A stretch of 41,989 nucleotides of DNA. Origin: an uncultured Bacteroidota bacterium. GTDB lineage: Bacteria; Bacteroidota; Bacteroidia; Chitinophagales; Chitinophagaceae. The stretch lies in assembly GCA_903929195.1 (NCBI GenBank), contig CAIYTT010000207.1, positions 1-41,989 on the forward strand, given 5' to 3'. How positions within the stretch are numbered: position 1 is the stretch's first letter; every line of letters starts with the position of its first letter. This document shows, one piece after another, positions 8,480-17,212 of this stretch. The notes below the pieces were generated by a model that saw only the letters and a program-made list of their open reading frames with translations, did no database searches and was not told the origin of the DNA. The position numbers and the translations under genes were made by a program.

Positions 8480-9730
8480 CTATTCTTTAACCACCCTTCT
8501 ACTTACCCTCATTCCCGTTTCCGGCTCACAAACCTCCACAATATAAACACCCTTACTTAAACCACTAATATCTACGATTTCTTTATTACTTGTCATGGTG
8601 AGCCTACTTGTCGTGGTTCGGCAAGGCTCACCATGACAACAGGGACTCACTGTAACAAGCTGCCCCACAACATTATAAATCCGTACCTCACAACCCAAAG
8701 CCCCCTCAATAATAAAATTATCTTTTGCAGGGTTGGGGTATAGTTGCAGATGCTCGCCATTGCCTAAAGTGCCGAAGCCTAAAGGAAACACACTTACTAT
8801 TACGGTATCGTAGGTTATTGTGCCGCACAAATCCATTTCTACTATATAGGTGGTGGTGGCTGTGGGGTGTACTTTAATACGACCACCACTGTCTATTTTT
8901 GCCGGCTCGCCAAGCACATACCAGTAGCAGGGCATACCTTCGCCATTGCTGTCGCAACCTATATAGGTGCTATCTCCCGCTGTAACCCACGTATCCGGGC
9001 CGGCAGTGGCATGTGTTCCTGTAGCTATTACACTTACATCGTCTATAATATAATAGGCATCATACCCTCTATGATAAGTATCTATTGCTGTTGTGCCGGC
9101 AATACCAAAAAAGTTACCGATAGTCATAAACTTTTCGGTACCATTAGCTATAAAACTGCCCTGTATTTTCATCCAGTTTACTGTATCGGCTCTTACTGTG
9201 CTATCAACAATCTGCGGGTGGTATTCTGTTTGGTAGGTGCTGCAATGCACGGCTGTGGCTGTATCTATGGTTCCATCATCAAAGTATGCACCTATATGGT
9301 TAGTAGCATAACCCGACCTTATGCTACCTAATACAACATAAAAAGTAACACAGTAGGACTGCCCTGCAACTAATGAATGATACAAACGACCTTGTAGATA
9401 GTTTATTAAACGCCCGCCCGCCCATGTATCATAATACATGTCCATACCCATTAAACCATTACCGGTACGGGCATAATGATTAAAATAAGCAGCATGAGGT
9501 AAGGAGAAAGCACCAGTACCACATACATTGTAATATTCCGGCAAACACCATGCTGTACCATAAGCTCCGGTACTAGTATCTATACCGCTCCAATAATTAG
9601 AGGAAGAAACCTGATCAAAATCAAAAGGGCAAGATGAATATTGTTCAAAACTTGGATTGCGTATCAAATTTATTTGGGCTTTCACATTTAAAAAAGACAA
9701 TAAAGCGAAAATAAATACTATTTTTTTCAT
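8480..9730 (-). CDS. T9SS-secreted surface protein (type A sorting domain) with a palindrome-derived insert
   Basis: A 416-residue exported protein. Residues 1-18 are a signal peptide (MKKIVFIFALLSFLNVKAQ). The body begins with NLIRNPSFEQYSSCP, a beginning common in Bacteroidota secreted proteins with a carbohydrate-binding-like beta-sandwich; no enzyme motif is seen. The C-terminal 85 or so residues are a type A T9SS sorting domain (LQLYPNPAKDNFIIEG, KGVYIVEV, RRVVKE). The sorting domain is interrupted by about 16 extra residues rich in Cys, Thr and Arg (CCHGEPCRTTTSRLTMT), encoded by a 48-bp palindromic repeat at 8591-8638. The frame is kept, so the gene is probably still expressed. It is monocistronic. 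Confidence 0.85.
   Translation of the reverse strand: MKKIVFIFALLSFLNVKAQINLIRNPSFEQYSSCPFDFDQVSSSNYWSGIDTSTGAYGTAWCLPEYYNVCGTGAFSLPHAAYFNHYARTGNGLMGMDMYYDTWAGGRLINYLQGRLYHSLVAGQSYCVTFYVVLGSIRSGYATNHIGAYFDDGTIDTATAVHCSTYQTEYHPQIVDSTVRADTVNWMKIQGSFIANGTEKFMTIGNFFGIAGTTAIDTYHRGYDAYYIIDDVSVIATGTHATAGPDTWVTAGDSTYIGCDSNGEGMPCYWYVLGEPAKIDSGGRIKVHPTATTTYIVEMDLCGTITYDTVIVSVFPLGFGTLGNGEHLQLYPNPAKDNFIIEGALGCEVRIYNVVGQLVTVSPCCHGEPCRTTTSRLTMTSNKEIVDISGLSKGVYIVEVCEPETGMRVSRRVVKE
8591..8638. repeat. 48-bp palindromic repeat inside a T9SS sorting domain
   Basis: TGTCATGGTGAGCC (8591-8604) and GGCTCACCATGACA (8625-8638) are perfect 14-bp arms; the 20-nt centre (CTTGTCG...CGGCAAG) is itself nearly self-complementary. 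The length of 48 bp is 16 codons, so it enters the reading frame without breaking it. It resembles dispersed REP-like palindromes that are usually intergenic. Confidence 0.85.
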
Positions 9731-9747
9731 AAAACATTGTTTTAATA

Positions 9748-9777
9748 AACGAGGTGTAGCTTAAGCTACACCTCGTT
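9748..9777. terminator. 30-bp perfect palindrome between two T9SS genes
   Basis: AACGAGGTGTAGCTT directly followed by its reverse complement AAGCTACACCTCGTT; no spacer. It lies just after the stop of the leftward fragment at 9782 and before the start of the gene at 9730. Its position fits a terminator, though no strong T run follows. Confidence 0.6.
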
Positions 9778-9781
9778 GGGG

Positions 9782-10126
9782 TTATTTAATTACAGTAAAT
9801 TTAAGATTGTAAGTGCCTCCATTGTTATCTAACAATTTGAGAATATAAATACCGGTACTTACATTTTCTAATTTTATATTCGTACTACCTTTATTAAACA
9901 AGATTTCATTTTTATACACACTCATACCTGTTTCGTTTAGTATCTCAATATTTACTACAGAATTATCTATATAATACTGTTGCAACTGCATACTGCCTTC
10001 ATTAGGGTTCGGGAAGAGCATATATTGTTGTTCAGGACTTGTGCCGGTTTTATTTGTTTTTCTCGAACCGCCATCACACGATTTCCCTTCGCAACCCAAG
10101 TCGTAGTATATATTTGTCTGAACCAT
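9782..10126 (-). pseudogene. Orphan T9SS sorting-domain remnant
   Basis: Only the last 85 or so residues make sense: a complete type A sorting domain (YMLFPNPNEGSMQLQQ, STGIYILKLLDNN, LKFTVIK). Upstream there is no signal peptide or cargo domain. The frame is open to 10234, but the extra N-terminus looks like non-coding sequence read through, and I set the start at the ATG at 10126 only for convenience. A sorting domain without cargo cannot be secreted, so this is most likely the 3' end of a deleted larger cargo gene. Confidence 0.6.
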
Positions 10127-10337
10127 GATTGACCTGATTTTCTTGATGTGTTTTGTAAACAAAAACAAATATACACAAACCACGACCAAAACCGTCATTT
10201 CGTAATGAAATGTGTTTAGGTATATTAGGCACACTAAAACATGAAAAAAAGGGGCTAAATTTCATTGCAAAATAACAACCCTTGTAGGCTTTTAACTGTA
10301 ATGGCTCTTTTTATATCGTTAATTAAAAAAATACTAT

Positions 10338-10345
10338 TATTTTTG
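10338..10345 (+). promoter_or_regulatory. -7 box (TATTTTTG) of the S46 peptidase gene
   Basis: Matches TAnnTTTG, 23 nt before the ATG at 10369, leaving a short leader. No clear -33 element. Confidence 0.5.
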
Positions 10346-10368
10346 CCGGTTATACTAAAATTTATAGA

Positions 10369-12546
10369 ATGAAAAAACATTTATTATTGGTAGCCATGGT
10401 AATCTTGGTTGGTGTAGTAAGGGCTGATGAGGGAATGTGGATACCTATGCTGATAGGAAAGAATTATGAAGACATGCAGAAAAAAGGTCTGCGATTAACA
10501 AAAGAAGATTTATACAGTATAAACCATAGTAGCCTTAAAGATGCTATTTTACAATTTGGCGGTGGTTGCACAGCCGAAATGATTTCGGCAGACGGATTAT
10601 TACTTACTAACCACCATTGTGGTTACGATGCAATAGCATCTTTAAGTACCGTTGAAAGAAATCTGCTTGATAATGGTTTTTGGGCACATAGCCTAAAAGA
10701 GGAATTGCCGGCACAAGGTGTAACAGCTTTGTTTTTATTAAGTATGGACGATATTACCGATAGAATAAAAGATGCAACCGGTAATGCTACCGGAGAAGAA
10801 TATACAAAAAAATATAATGAGCTAAAGAAAAAAATAGAAGATTCTGCTTCAAATAAAGGTCAATATGTTGCAAACGTAAAAGACTATTTTAATGGAAATC
10901 AAACATTATTATTAATATACAGAAGATACACAGATGTAAGGTTAGTAGGCAATCCGCCAAAATCATTGGGTAAATTTGGTGGTGAGACCGATAACTGGAT
11001 GTGGCCAAGACATACATCTGATTTTTCTATGTTCAGAATTTATGCCGACAGTAATAATATGCCAAAAGCTTACAATGCTAACAATGTTCCTTATCACCCT
11101 GCTAAGTACTTGCCTATATCCATTAAGGGTACACAAGAACACGATTATGCTATGATTTTCGGTTATCCAGGACGCACAAACAGATATGAAGTTTCGTATG
11201 GAGTTAATTTAGCAATTAATGAAATCAATCCTACTATTGTTTCTATTCGCGATTTACGTTTATCTATTTTGCATAAACACATGGATATGGATAAATCTAC
11301 ATATTTAAAACTGACAAGTACCTATGCAAGTGTAGCTAATTATTGGAAATATTATATTGGGCAAACTGAACAACTTAAAAGACTACATGTGGTAGAACAA
11401 AAGGCAAGCATAGAAGAAGATTTTACTAAATGGGCTACAGTTACAAATAATGGCGAAATGGGATTAATGAAGAGATATGAAACATTATTTACGGACATAA
11501 AACCAATTATAAAAGAACCTTACTACTATTCTGAGTGCTTTATGGCACCTTCTATTACCAAAATGGCATTAGGCACTAAAGGATTATATGAGTGGTTAGA
11601 AAAATATGAAACCGGTAATTTTAAGCAATTAACCGATTCTGCTTACCAAGATAGCATAAAGAAATATGTAACTATGGCAAAAAATATTCGCAGAGCAGGG
11701 GCAAAAACATTTGAAACAGGTACAGATAAAGAAATGATGGCAGAAATGACCAAGAAATATTACGATAATATACCAAAACAACAATTGCCTGATATTTATG
11801 AAACAACAATACTAAAGAAAAAAGAAAATACACTACAAACATATACCGATTATGTTGAAAAGGTTTTTTCTAAAACAATGTTTATAGATAGTAATGCATT
11901 TAATGAGTTTTGTGCCAAGCCGGATTTAAATAAATTAAAAAAGGACGAACTGATGAAATATGTAATGAGCTTTGCTACTAATTACGAAAAAAACTATAAG
12001 CCTAAAATGGATGCTTACAATCTTAAAAAAGCAGACTTAAGCAAAGAATATGTTCGCAGCCTTATGACATGGAAGAAAAATACTAATTTCTATCCTGATG
12101 CCAATTCTACAATGCGTGTTACTTATGGCGAAGTATTAAGTTACGAACCGCAAGATGGCGTACATTATAATTACTTTACTACAATAGACGGCTTAATGGC
12201 AAAATACAAACCGGGAAGCGAAGAATTTGATGTACCAAAAGACTTGGTTGAACTCTATAAAGCAAAAAAATATGGTCGTTATGCCGATAAAGACGGTACT
12301 TTACATACTTGTTTTATTACTACAAACGATATTACAGGTGGTAACTCAGGTAGTCCGGTTATGAACGCTAACGGCGAACTAATAGGCACTGCATTTGATG
12401 GTAACTGGGAAGCGATGAGTGGAGATATAGCCTTTGATAAAAATTATAAGCGTACCATAATCTGTGATATAAGATACATACTGTTTTTAGTAGATAAAAT
12501 GGGGCATGCCGACAACTTAATTAAGGAAATGGACATACGCCAATAG
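10369..12546 (+). CDS. S46 family dipeptidyl-peptidase, DPP7-like
   Basis: Exported serine exopeptidase that removes dipeptides from peptide N-termini, used by asaccharolytic Bacteroidota to feed on protein. It has 725 residues, the family length, with a signal peptide ending near VVRA-DEG at residue 19. Catalytic residues by motif: His83 in TNHHCG, probable Asp218 in TSDFSMFRIYAD, Ser660 in TGGNSGSP. The position corresponding to residue 673 of the characterised enzymes (18 after the Ser) is Gly678 in FDGNWEAMSGD. In S46 enzymes Gly there marks DPP7 (hydrophobic P1) and Arg marks DPP11 (acidic P1), so DPP7-type specificity is inferred. Monocistronic, with a terminator shared with the convergent gene. 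Confidence 0.93.
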   Translation: MKKHLLLVAMVILVGVVRADEGMWIPMLIGKNYEDMQKKGLRLTKEDLYSINHSSLKDAILQFGGGCTAEMISADGLLLTNHHCGYDAIASLSTVERNLLDNGFWAHSLKEELPAQGVTALFLLSMDDITDRIKDATGNATGEEYTKKYNELKKKIEDSASNKGQYVANVKDYFNGNQTLLLIYRRYTDVRLVGNPPKSLGKFGGETDNWMWPRHTSDFSMFRIYADSNNMPKAYNANNVPYHPAKYLPISIKGTQEHDYAMIFGYPGRTNRYEVSYGVNLAINEINPTIVSIRDLRLSILHKHMDMDKSTYLKLTSTYASVANYWKYYIGQTEQLKRLHVVEQKASIEEDFTKWATVTNNGEMGLMKRYETLFTDIKPIIKEPYYYSECFMAPSITKMALGTKGLYEWLEKYETGNFKQLTDSAYQDSIKKYVTMAKNIRRAGAKTFETGTDKEMMAEMTKKYYDNIPKQQLPDIYETTILKKKENTLQTYTDYVEKVFSKTMFIDSNAFNEFCAKPDLNKLKKDELMKYVMSFATNYEKNYKPKMDAYNLKKADLSKEYVRSLMTWKKNTNFYPDANSTMRVTYGEVLSYEPQDGVHYNYFTTIDGLMAKYKPGSEEFDVPKDLVELYKAKKYGRYADKDGTLHTCFITTNDITGGNSGSPVMNANGELIGTAFDGNWEAMSGDIAFDKNYKRTIICDIRYILFLVDKMGHADNLIKEMDIRQ

Positions 12547-12627
12547 TTTTTTTATGTAATTTGTTGATATATGTCTTGTGTAAACTAAAGTGCATATAGT
12601 TTAAATTTAATAATTTTTTAAAACATT

Positions 12628-12671
12628 AAAAAAGGATGATGTTGTATAATAAAACAATATCATCCTTTTTT
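12628..12671. terminator. Bidirectional terminator
   Basis: 12628-12645 pairs with 12654-12671 (18 bp, one G.T; core AAGGATGAT/ATCATCCTT), flanked by A and T runs so that each strand ends the stem in six T. It serves the convergent S46 and WxxGxW-repeat genes. Confidence 0.85.
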
Positions 12672-12674
12672 ATA

Positions 12675-13004
12675 TCAATATCTAGGTCTCATTGGTCTGC
12701 CACGTTCTCTCCAATGTCCGGGTACCCACACTTCGCCACGTGGTCTTTGTGCCCAATGGCCTGCAACCCATACTAAACCTTGTCTTGGCGGTTCGGTCCA
12801 CCTACCGCCAACAAAAACATATTTTCCTCCACGAGGTTCCCATTCTTCCTCTATCCAAATATGGCGAGAGCTGGGTGCTAAAATTCGTTCATGGCGCGGT
12901 GCTAGCGGTCGGGTAGTAATAATTACTTCTTGTGCATAACTACTAAATGTATTGCATGTTATAATAATAACAAGAATGAACATTAAATTTTTCCAATTTT
13001 GCAT
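12675..13004 (-). CDS. Secreted WxxGxW-repeat protein
   Basis: A 109-residue exported protein: signal peptide to about residue 24 (SSYAQ), then three imperfect repeats of the YxWVxGHW type (YVFVGGRW, LVWVAGHW, EVWVPGHW) preceded by a weaker IWIEEEW, and an Arg/Pro-rich tail. Such short repeat proteins occur as periplasmic or surface proteins in many Gram-negatives; no biochemical role is established. Alone in its unit. Confidence 0.7.
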   Translation of the reverse strand: MQNWKNLMFILVIIITCNTFSSYAQEVIITTRPLAPRHERILAPSSRHIWIEEEWEPRGGKYVFVGGRWTEPPRQGLVWVAGHWAQRPRGEVWVPGHWRERGRPMRPRY

Positions 13005-13111
13005 AATAGAAATTTTATTTAGTAAAAGAATAAAAGAGCTTAAAATCCGAAACCTAAAATATTTCTATTGGATAGTTTATTAAAAACAAAGTTTAATGTG
13101 TTTTAAAATTC

Positions 13112-13681
13112 TTAAAAGCATTCTTCAGTTACACCACTTACCGATTTATTACAAATACCAATGTCGCCCCATCCATAAGCAAAATAGGGATTATTATAAG
13201 CAGAAAAACAATAGTATATTCTATATACCTTACCGGTACTTACCATTGTGCTTGGTATTTTTATTATAGGGCTTATTAACTGACTATCAGTTATTGTTGT
13301 GTTGTTGCTGGTAATTATCGAATTATTCTCATCGGTAAGTGTATAGTTTAGAGTACACTTTTTTGTTGAAAAAGCATAAAAAGAATAATAAATGTATGGT
13401 GTATCGAAAGCAATAGGGTTAGTACCGGGTGATACATATACCGTACCTACAGTAGTAGAAAACCAGTTCGCATTCAATGAATCTACCGGCAACATCGCAA
13501 ACATTTTAGGGGTAAATGTATATTTATTAATTAGCCAGTCATTGTCAGGTGTACCTACCCATTTTACCATATTCCCCATTTGGTCTATAATCTGCATGCC
13601 CGAATACCAAGTTTGATTTTGTTTTTTGTTACAAGAAATGAAAACAAAGATAGATAGACAAATAAAAATGTAGTTTTTCAT
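13112..13681 (-). CDS. Putative lipoprotein, unknown function
   Basis: 189 residues. The N-terminus MKNYIFICLSIFVFISC gives a lipobox (FISC) with acylation at Cys17. The body is rich in Asn, Thr and Tyr with several short beta-like segments. The end contains two Cys (YYCFSAYNNP, GICNKSV) that may form a disulfide. No recognised domain. Confidence 0.6.
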   Translation of the reverse strand: MKNYIFICLSIFVFISCNKKQNQTWYSGMQIIDQMGNMVKWVGTPDNDWLINKYTFTPKMFAMLPVDSLNANWFSTTVGTVYVSPGTNPIAFDTPYIYYSFYAFSTKKCTLNYTLTDENNSIITSNNTTITDSQLISPIIKIPSTMVSTGKVYRIYYCFSAYNNPYFAYGWGDIGICNKSVSGVTEECF

Positions 13682-13810
13682 AATGTAATTTATAAATTTA
13701 TTATTTTTTTTATTTGAACAAAAGTAGTTGAAAGTAAATGTAAGACATTAATTTGAAATGATTTTATGGTATTTGTAAATGAAAAAAAGTTTTGTTGTAA
13801 GGCATTTTCT

Positions 13811-13818
13811 TACATTTG
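13811..13818 (+). promoter_or_regulatory. -7 box (TACATTTG) before the first flavoprotein gene
   Basis: Matches TAnnTTTG and lies 6 nt before the ATG at 13825. It overlaps an in-frame TTG, which argues that the ATG is the true start. A TTTG at 13791-13794 (16 nt upstream) may be the -33 element. Confidence 0.6.
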
Positions 13819-13824
13819 CTGTTA

Positions 13825-15081
13825 ATGGGGGTACAAAAAATAGAAACGAAAGTAATTATTATTGGTGCAGGTCCAGCCGGTGCTTCTACATCATTTTTTC
13901 TGTCAAAATACGGTATTCCACATATAATTATTGATAAAGATTGTTTCCCCAGAGATAAAATATGTGGTGATGCCTGTAGCAGCAAGGTTGTTCATGTGAT
14001 AAGTATGGTAAATGAAGACTGGGTAGAAGAAATGAAAAAAGATAGTACCGATTTTTTTCCATCTTTTGGCATGTCCATTTTTGCTCCCAATGGTAAAGTT
14101 ATGAGTACTCCTTTTACCCCGAATGCTACTGATAATAAATTATTATATGGCTATACTATTCCCCGAATGAATTTTGATTTCTTCCTGTTTCAAAAAATAA
14201 ATAGCAAGTTTGCAAGCGTTTTTCAAAATGCAACCGTTCTAAAAATAGATGCGAGTAATAATAATATTACTGTAAATATTGAAACAAATAATGAACAGCT
14301 TTCTATTACTGCACCCTTAATTATAGGTGCTGATGGCGATAAAAGTAGAGTAAGAAAGCATTTTGTTAATTACAATACTATTCCCAAAACATATTCAATA
14401 GGTATAAGAGCCTATTATGAAGGTGTAACCGGTTTTAATGAAAATAAATTTATTGAGCTTCATTTTTTCAAAGAACTTTTACCAGGCTATTTTTGGATTT
14501 TCCCTTTAGCAAATGGACATGCAAATGTGGGTGTTGCTATCTCGGCGGCTGTTGTAAGGCAAAAAAAGCTGAACCTTAAAGAATTAATGCTAAATATAAT
14601 AGAAACTAATCCGGTTATTGCAAGTCGATTTAAAAATGCTAAAATGCTAAATAAGATTTATGGTTGGGGATTGCCACTTGCTGTTAAAGAACAACCATTG
14701 TCTGGCAACAACTATTTACTTACAGGCGATGCCGCCCAATTAATAGACCCATTTACCGGCGAGGGTATTGGTAATGCAATGGTTAGCGGTATGCTTGCTG
14801 CAAAAGCAATAAAAAAATCTTTAGATGAAAATAATACTTCCGGTCAATTTTTTAAAACAGAATACGATACAAAGGTTTATAGTTGGCTGGGTGCAGAATT
14901 TAAAATTAGCAGTACATTGCAGAAATTGTGCAGGTATTCTTTTTTATTAAATTTTATTGTAAATAAGGCAACTAAAAGTAAGGAATTTCAAGATACAATT
15001 AGTATGATGTTTGCTGATATGTCGCTAAGGGATAAATTAAGAAAGCCTTCTTTTTATTTTAAAATATTGTTCAATAAATAA
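13825..15081 (+). CDS. Geranylgeranyl-reductase-family FAD oxidoreductase (copy 1)
   Basis: 418 residues. N-terminal dinucleotide-binding motif VIIIGAGPAGAS, conserved Cys in KICGDACSS, second FAD motif LIIGADGDKSR and third FAD motif LLTGDAAQLIDPFTGEGIGN place it in the GGR/PHBH-like flavoprotein group. The motif PGYFWIFP matches the family active-site pattern YxWxFP. GGR-type enzymes reduce double bonds of isoprenoid chains; the actual substrate here is unknown. A paralogue follows immediately, so the two may act on the same pathway or as a pair. Confidence 0.8.
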   Translation: MGVQKIETKVIIIGAGPAGASTSFFLSKYGIPHIIIDKDCFPRDKICGDACSSKVVHVISMVNEDWVEEMKKDSTDFFPSFGMSIFAPNGKVMSTPFTPNATDNKLLYGYTIPRMNFDFFLFQKINSKFASVFQNATVLKIDASNNNITVNIETNNEQLSITAPLIIGADGDKSRVRKHFVNYNTIPKTYSIGIRAYYEGVTGFNENKFIELHFFKELLPGYFWIFPLANGHANVGVAISAAVVRQKKLNLKELMLNIIETNPVIASRFKNAKMLNKIYGWGLPLAVKEQPLSGNNYLLTGDAAQLIDPFTGEGIGNAMVSGMLAAKAIKKSLDENNTSGQFFKTEYDTKVYSWLGAEFKISSTLQKLCRYSFLLNFIVNKATKSKEFQDTISMMFADMSLRDKLRKPSFYFKILFNK

Positions 15082-15107
15082 AGTATTGTTTAATAAATAA
15101 AGTATTG
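15070..15107. repeat. 19-bp tandem duplication at the end of copy 1
   Basis: 15070-15088 and 15089-15107 are two tandem 19-bp units differing at one position (TTCAATAAATAAAGTATTG and TTTAATAAATAAAGTATTG); a partial third unit precedes them. The first unit contains the stop codon of the flavoprotein gene. Probably replication slippage. Confidence 0.8.
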
Positions 15108-15153
15108 TTTTTAATCTACAATTACAATTTACGCTTTGCTAAATAAGTACCCA

Positions 15154-16314
15154 ATGCTTGAAGAAACAGAAAAGATATACTATTATGATGTTATAATAGT
15201 AGGTGGCGGACCCGCGGGTTGTAGTGCTGCACTCGCTTTGAAATCTACCGGTTTAAAGGTTGCGATATTAGATAAATCAGAATTTCCGAGAGAAAAAGTT
15301 TGTGGAGAACTGATGCAAAGTAATGTAATAAAAACACTCCTAAAAATGTCTCCCGAAATTGGGACAGCCTTTAATCAATTTGAAAAGAAGACCCAAATTA
15401 AAAGTACAAAATTGCATTACAATGGTAAAAGTTTAGTTTTTAAATACAAGCATGAATCTTATACTTGTAGGCGCATATATTTTGACGATTTTTTAATACA
15501 ATATGTAAAGAAGAGTACAAAAACCGAGTTTTATTTAAATAAACAAGTAGAAAAAATTACAATAAAAGACAGTACAGCTCTAATTAGTATTAAAAACAGC
15601 AACACTGTTTATAATACCAAAATAGTTATTGGTGCTGATGGAGCCAACTCGGTAGTTGCAAAGTATTTAGCAGGTAAACAAATGGATAGGAAACATTATT
15701 TTGGTTCTGTGCGTGCATTTTATAAAAATATAGAAGGTGTGAATAGTGATACTGTTGAAATATTTTTCCACAAAAAACACAAAGTAAATTATGTGTGGCT
15801 TTTTCCGCTATATAATAATTATGCAAATGTAGGCTTTGGTATGCTGAGCAGCAAAATAAGCAAACAAAAGATAAATATAAAGAATACTTTTTATGATATT
15901 ATAAATTCATCCCCTGTTTTATCATCACGATTTCAAACTGCCATACAAGAAGGTAGTTTAGATGGTTTTGGTGTACCCCTTGCATCAAAAGTTGGTAAGA
16001 TACATGGCAATAATTTTATGCTTATCGGGGATGCCGCTTCACTAAGTAACCCTATTTCGGGTACTGGAATAATGAATGCTGTTTTAAGTGGTAAATTGGC
16101 AGGCGAGCAAGTAATAAAATGTTTTAATGAAAATAAATTTGATGATAATTTTATGTCCCAATATTATCAGAATTTAGATAAAGCCATATTAAAACAAATC
16201 AAAAAAAGCTTTTTTGCCCAACAAATTTTATCAAGAATTCCTTTTATTTTAGATATTGCATTTGCATTGTTAAGCATAAAATGGGTACATAGAAAGATAG
16301 AAAAGAGATTATAA
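15154..16314 (+). CDS. Geranylgeranyl-reductase-family FAD oxidoreductase (copy 2)
   Basis: 386 residues from ATG 15154 (a TTG at 15136 is in frame but less likely). Same order as copy 1: VIIVGGGPAGCS, KVCGELMQS with the conserved Cys, VIGADGANS, VNYVWLFPLYNNYANVGFG and LIGDAASLSNPISGTGI. The C-terminal 35 residues are hydrophobic (FILDIAFALLSIKW) and may touch the membrane, as expected for an enzyme acting on lipid chains. It is only moderately similar to copy 1, so the duplication is old. Probably co-transcribed with copy 1 (72-nt gap). Confidence 0.8.
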   Translation: MLEETEKIYYYDVIIVGGGPAGCSAALALKSTGLKVAILDKSEFPREKVCGELMQSNVIKTLLKMSPEIGTAFNQFEKKTQIKSTKLHYNGKSLVFKYKHESYTCRRIYFDDFLIQYVKKSTKTEFYLNKQVEKITIKDSTALISIKNSNTVYNTKIVIGADGANSVVAKYLAGKQMDRKHYFGSVRAFYKNIEGVNSDTVEIFFHKKHKVNYVWLFPLYNNYANVGFGMLSSKISKQKINIKNTFYDIINSSPVLSSRFQTAIQEGSLDGFGVPLASKVGKIHGNNFMLIGDAASLSNPISGTGIMNAVLSGKLAGEQVIKCFNENKFDDNFMSQYYQNLDKAILKQIKKSFFAQQILSRIPFILDIAFALLSIKWVHRKIEKRL

Positions 16315-16580
16315 AACTATAAAATTAGCAGATTATAGGTTCGTGGTTTCTTATTGTCGTTTTAAAATACTGTAAAACAATAACGGCTCAGTTTCATTGT
16401 TATTTTAAAATACGTATAAGTTAAACCAATCATGTTGTATCAAAATGTTTTTAATGCATTAAGACTTATTACTTGATATGGGCTGAAGGTTACAAAAATT
16501 CAATTAATCTTTCTAAATCAAAACTAAACTTTACTTTAACTTACATAGATGGCACTGATATGTTTGGTTATTTTCATTTT

Positions 16581-17189
16581 TTACTTTCCTAAAAACTTAC
16601 TATACATTTTTTCGCCTGCTTTTATGCTGATGTGTAATCTGTTTTCTTCGGGTGGTATTGGGCATGAATAACCATCTCCGTAGGCACAGTAAGGATTGTA
16701 ACATTTATTAAAGTCAACTGTAAGTATGCCGTCATTTATTTCTTTTATCGGTATGTCAATATATCTACCGCCGCCGTATGTAAAATCATAATTTGTTGCA
16801 TCAAAAAATGGTATAAATAAGTCATTATTTTGAATACTATTATTAAGTAAATTGAGCATTTGGTATGCATGTAACTCAATTGTAGTATCATTTATGGTAC
16901 ATTTTACAATTCCATATTCTTTAAACGGTTTATTTTTACCACTATGTGTAGGCAACATTATAGGTTTAGAACCGGGTGTTTCTATTAAAGTAGCCTTAAC
17001 TTTATATTTTTCATTTGGTTCAAAGAAGTTAATATAGCGTGCGTCAGCTGGTTTTATCGGCGTATTATGCTCTGTGGTAAGCTCTTTTATATAATTAGTT
17101 CTATATTTTAAAATTTCTTCATTATAAGTTTGGGCAACTAAATTGCCCAAACCCAAAATTGATAATAACACCAATAAATAAAATTTCAT
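16581..17189 (-). CDS. DUF1684 family secreted protein
   Basis: 202 residues with a signal peptide (MKFYLLVLLSILGLGNLVAQ). The C-terminal half carries the family signature: YGGGRYIDI followed by DFNKCYNPYCAYGDGYSCP and PPEENRL. The function of DUF1684 is not established; the conserved Asn, Tyr, Cys and Pro suggest an active or binding site. It starts 23 nt after lysS ends, in the same direction, and may be co-transcribed with it. Confidence 0.8.
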   Translation of the reverse strand: MKFYLLVLLSILGLGNLVAQTYNEEILKYRTNYIKELTTEHNTPIKPADARYINFFEPNEKYKVKATLIETPGSKPIMLPTHSGKNKPFKEYGIVKCTINDTTIELHAYQMLNLLNNSIQNNDLFIPFFDATNYDFTYGGGRYIDIPIKEINDGILTVDFNKCYNPYCAYGDGYSCPIPPEENRLHISIKAGEKMYSKFLGK

Positions 17190-17212
17190 ATTTATTTTAA
17201 TTTTATAAATTA

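Noticed and set aside
15070-15107. Possible CRISPR or phase-variable repeat
   Set aside because: Only two tandem 19-bp units without spacers, in non-coding sequence after a stop codon.
16315-16580. Intergenic gap with two similar TTTTAAAATAC segments
   Set aside because: The segments are short, AT-rich and not placed to pair; no frame or RNA structure was convincing.
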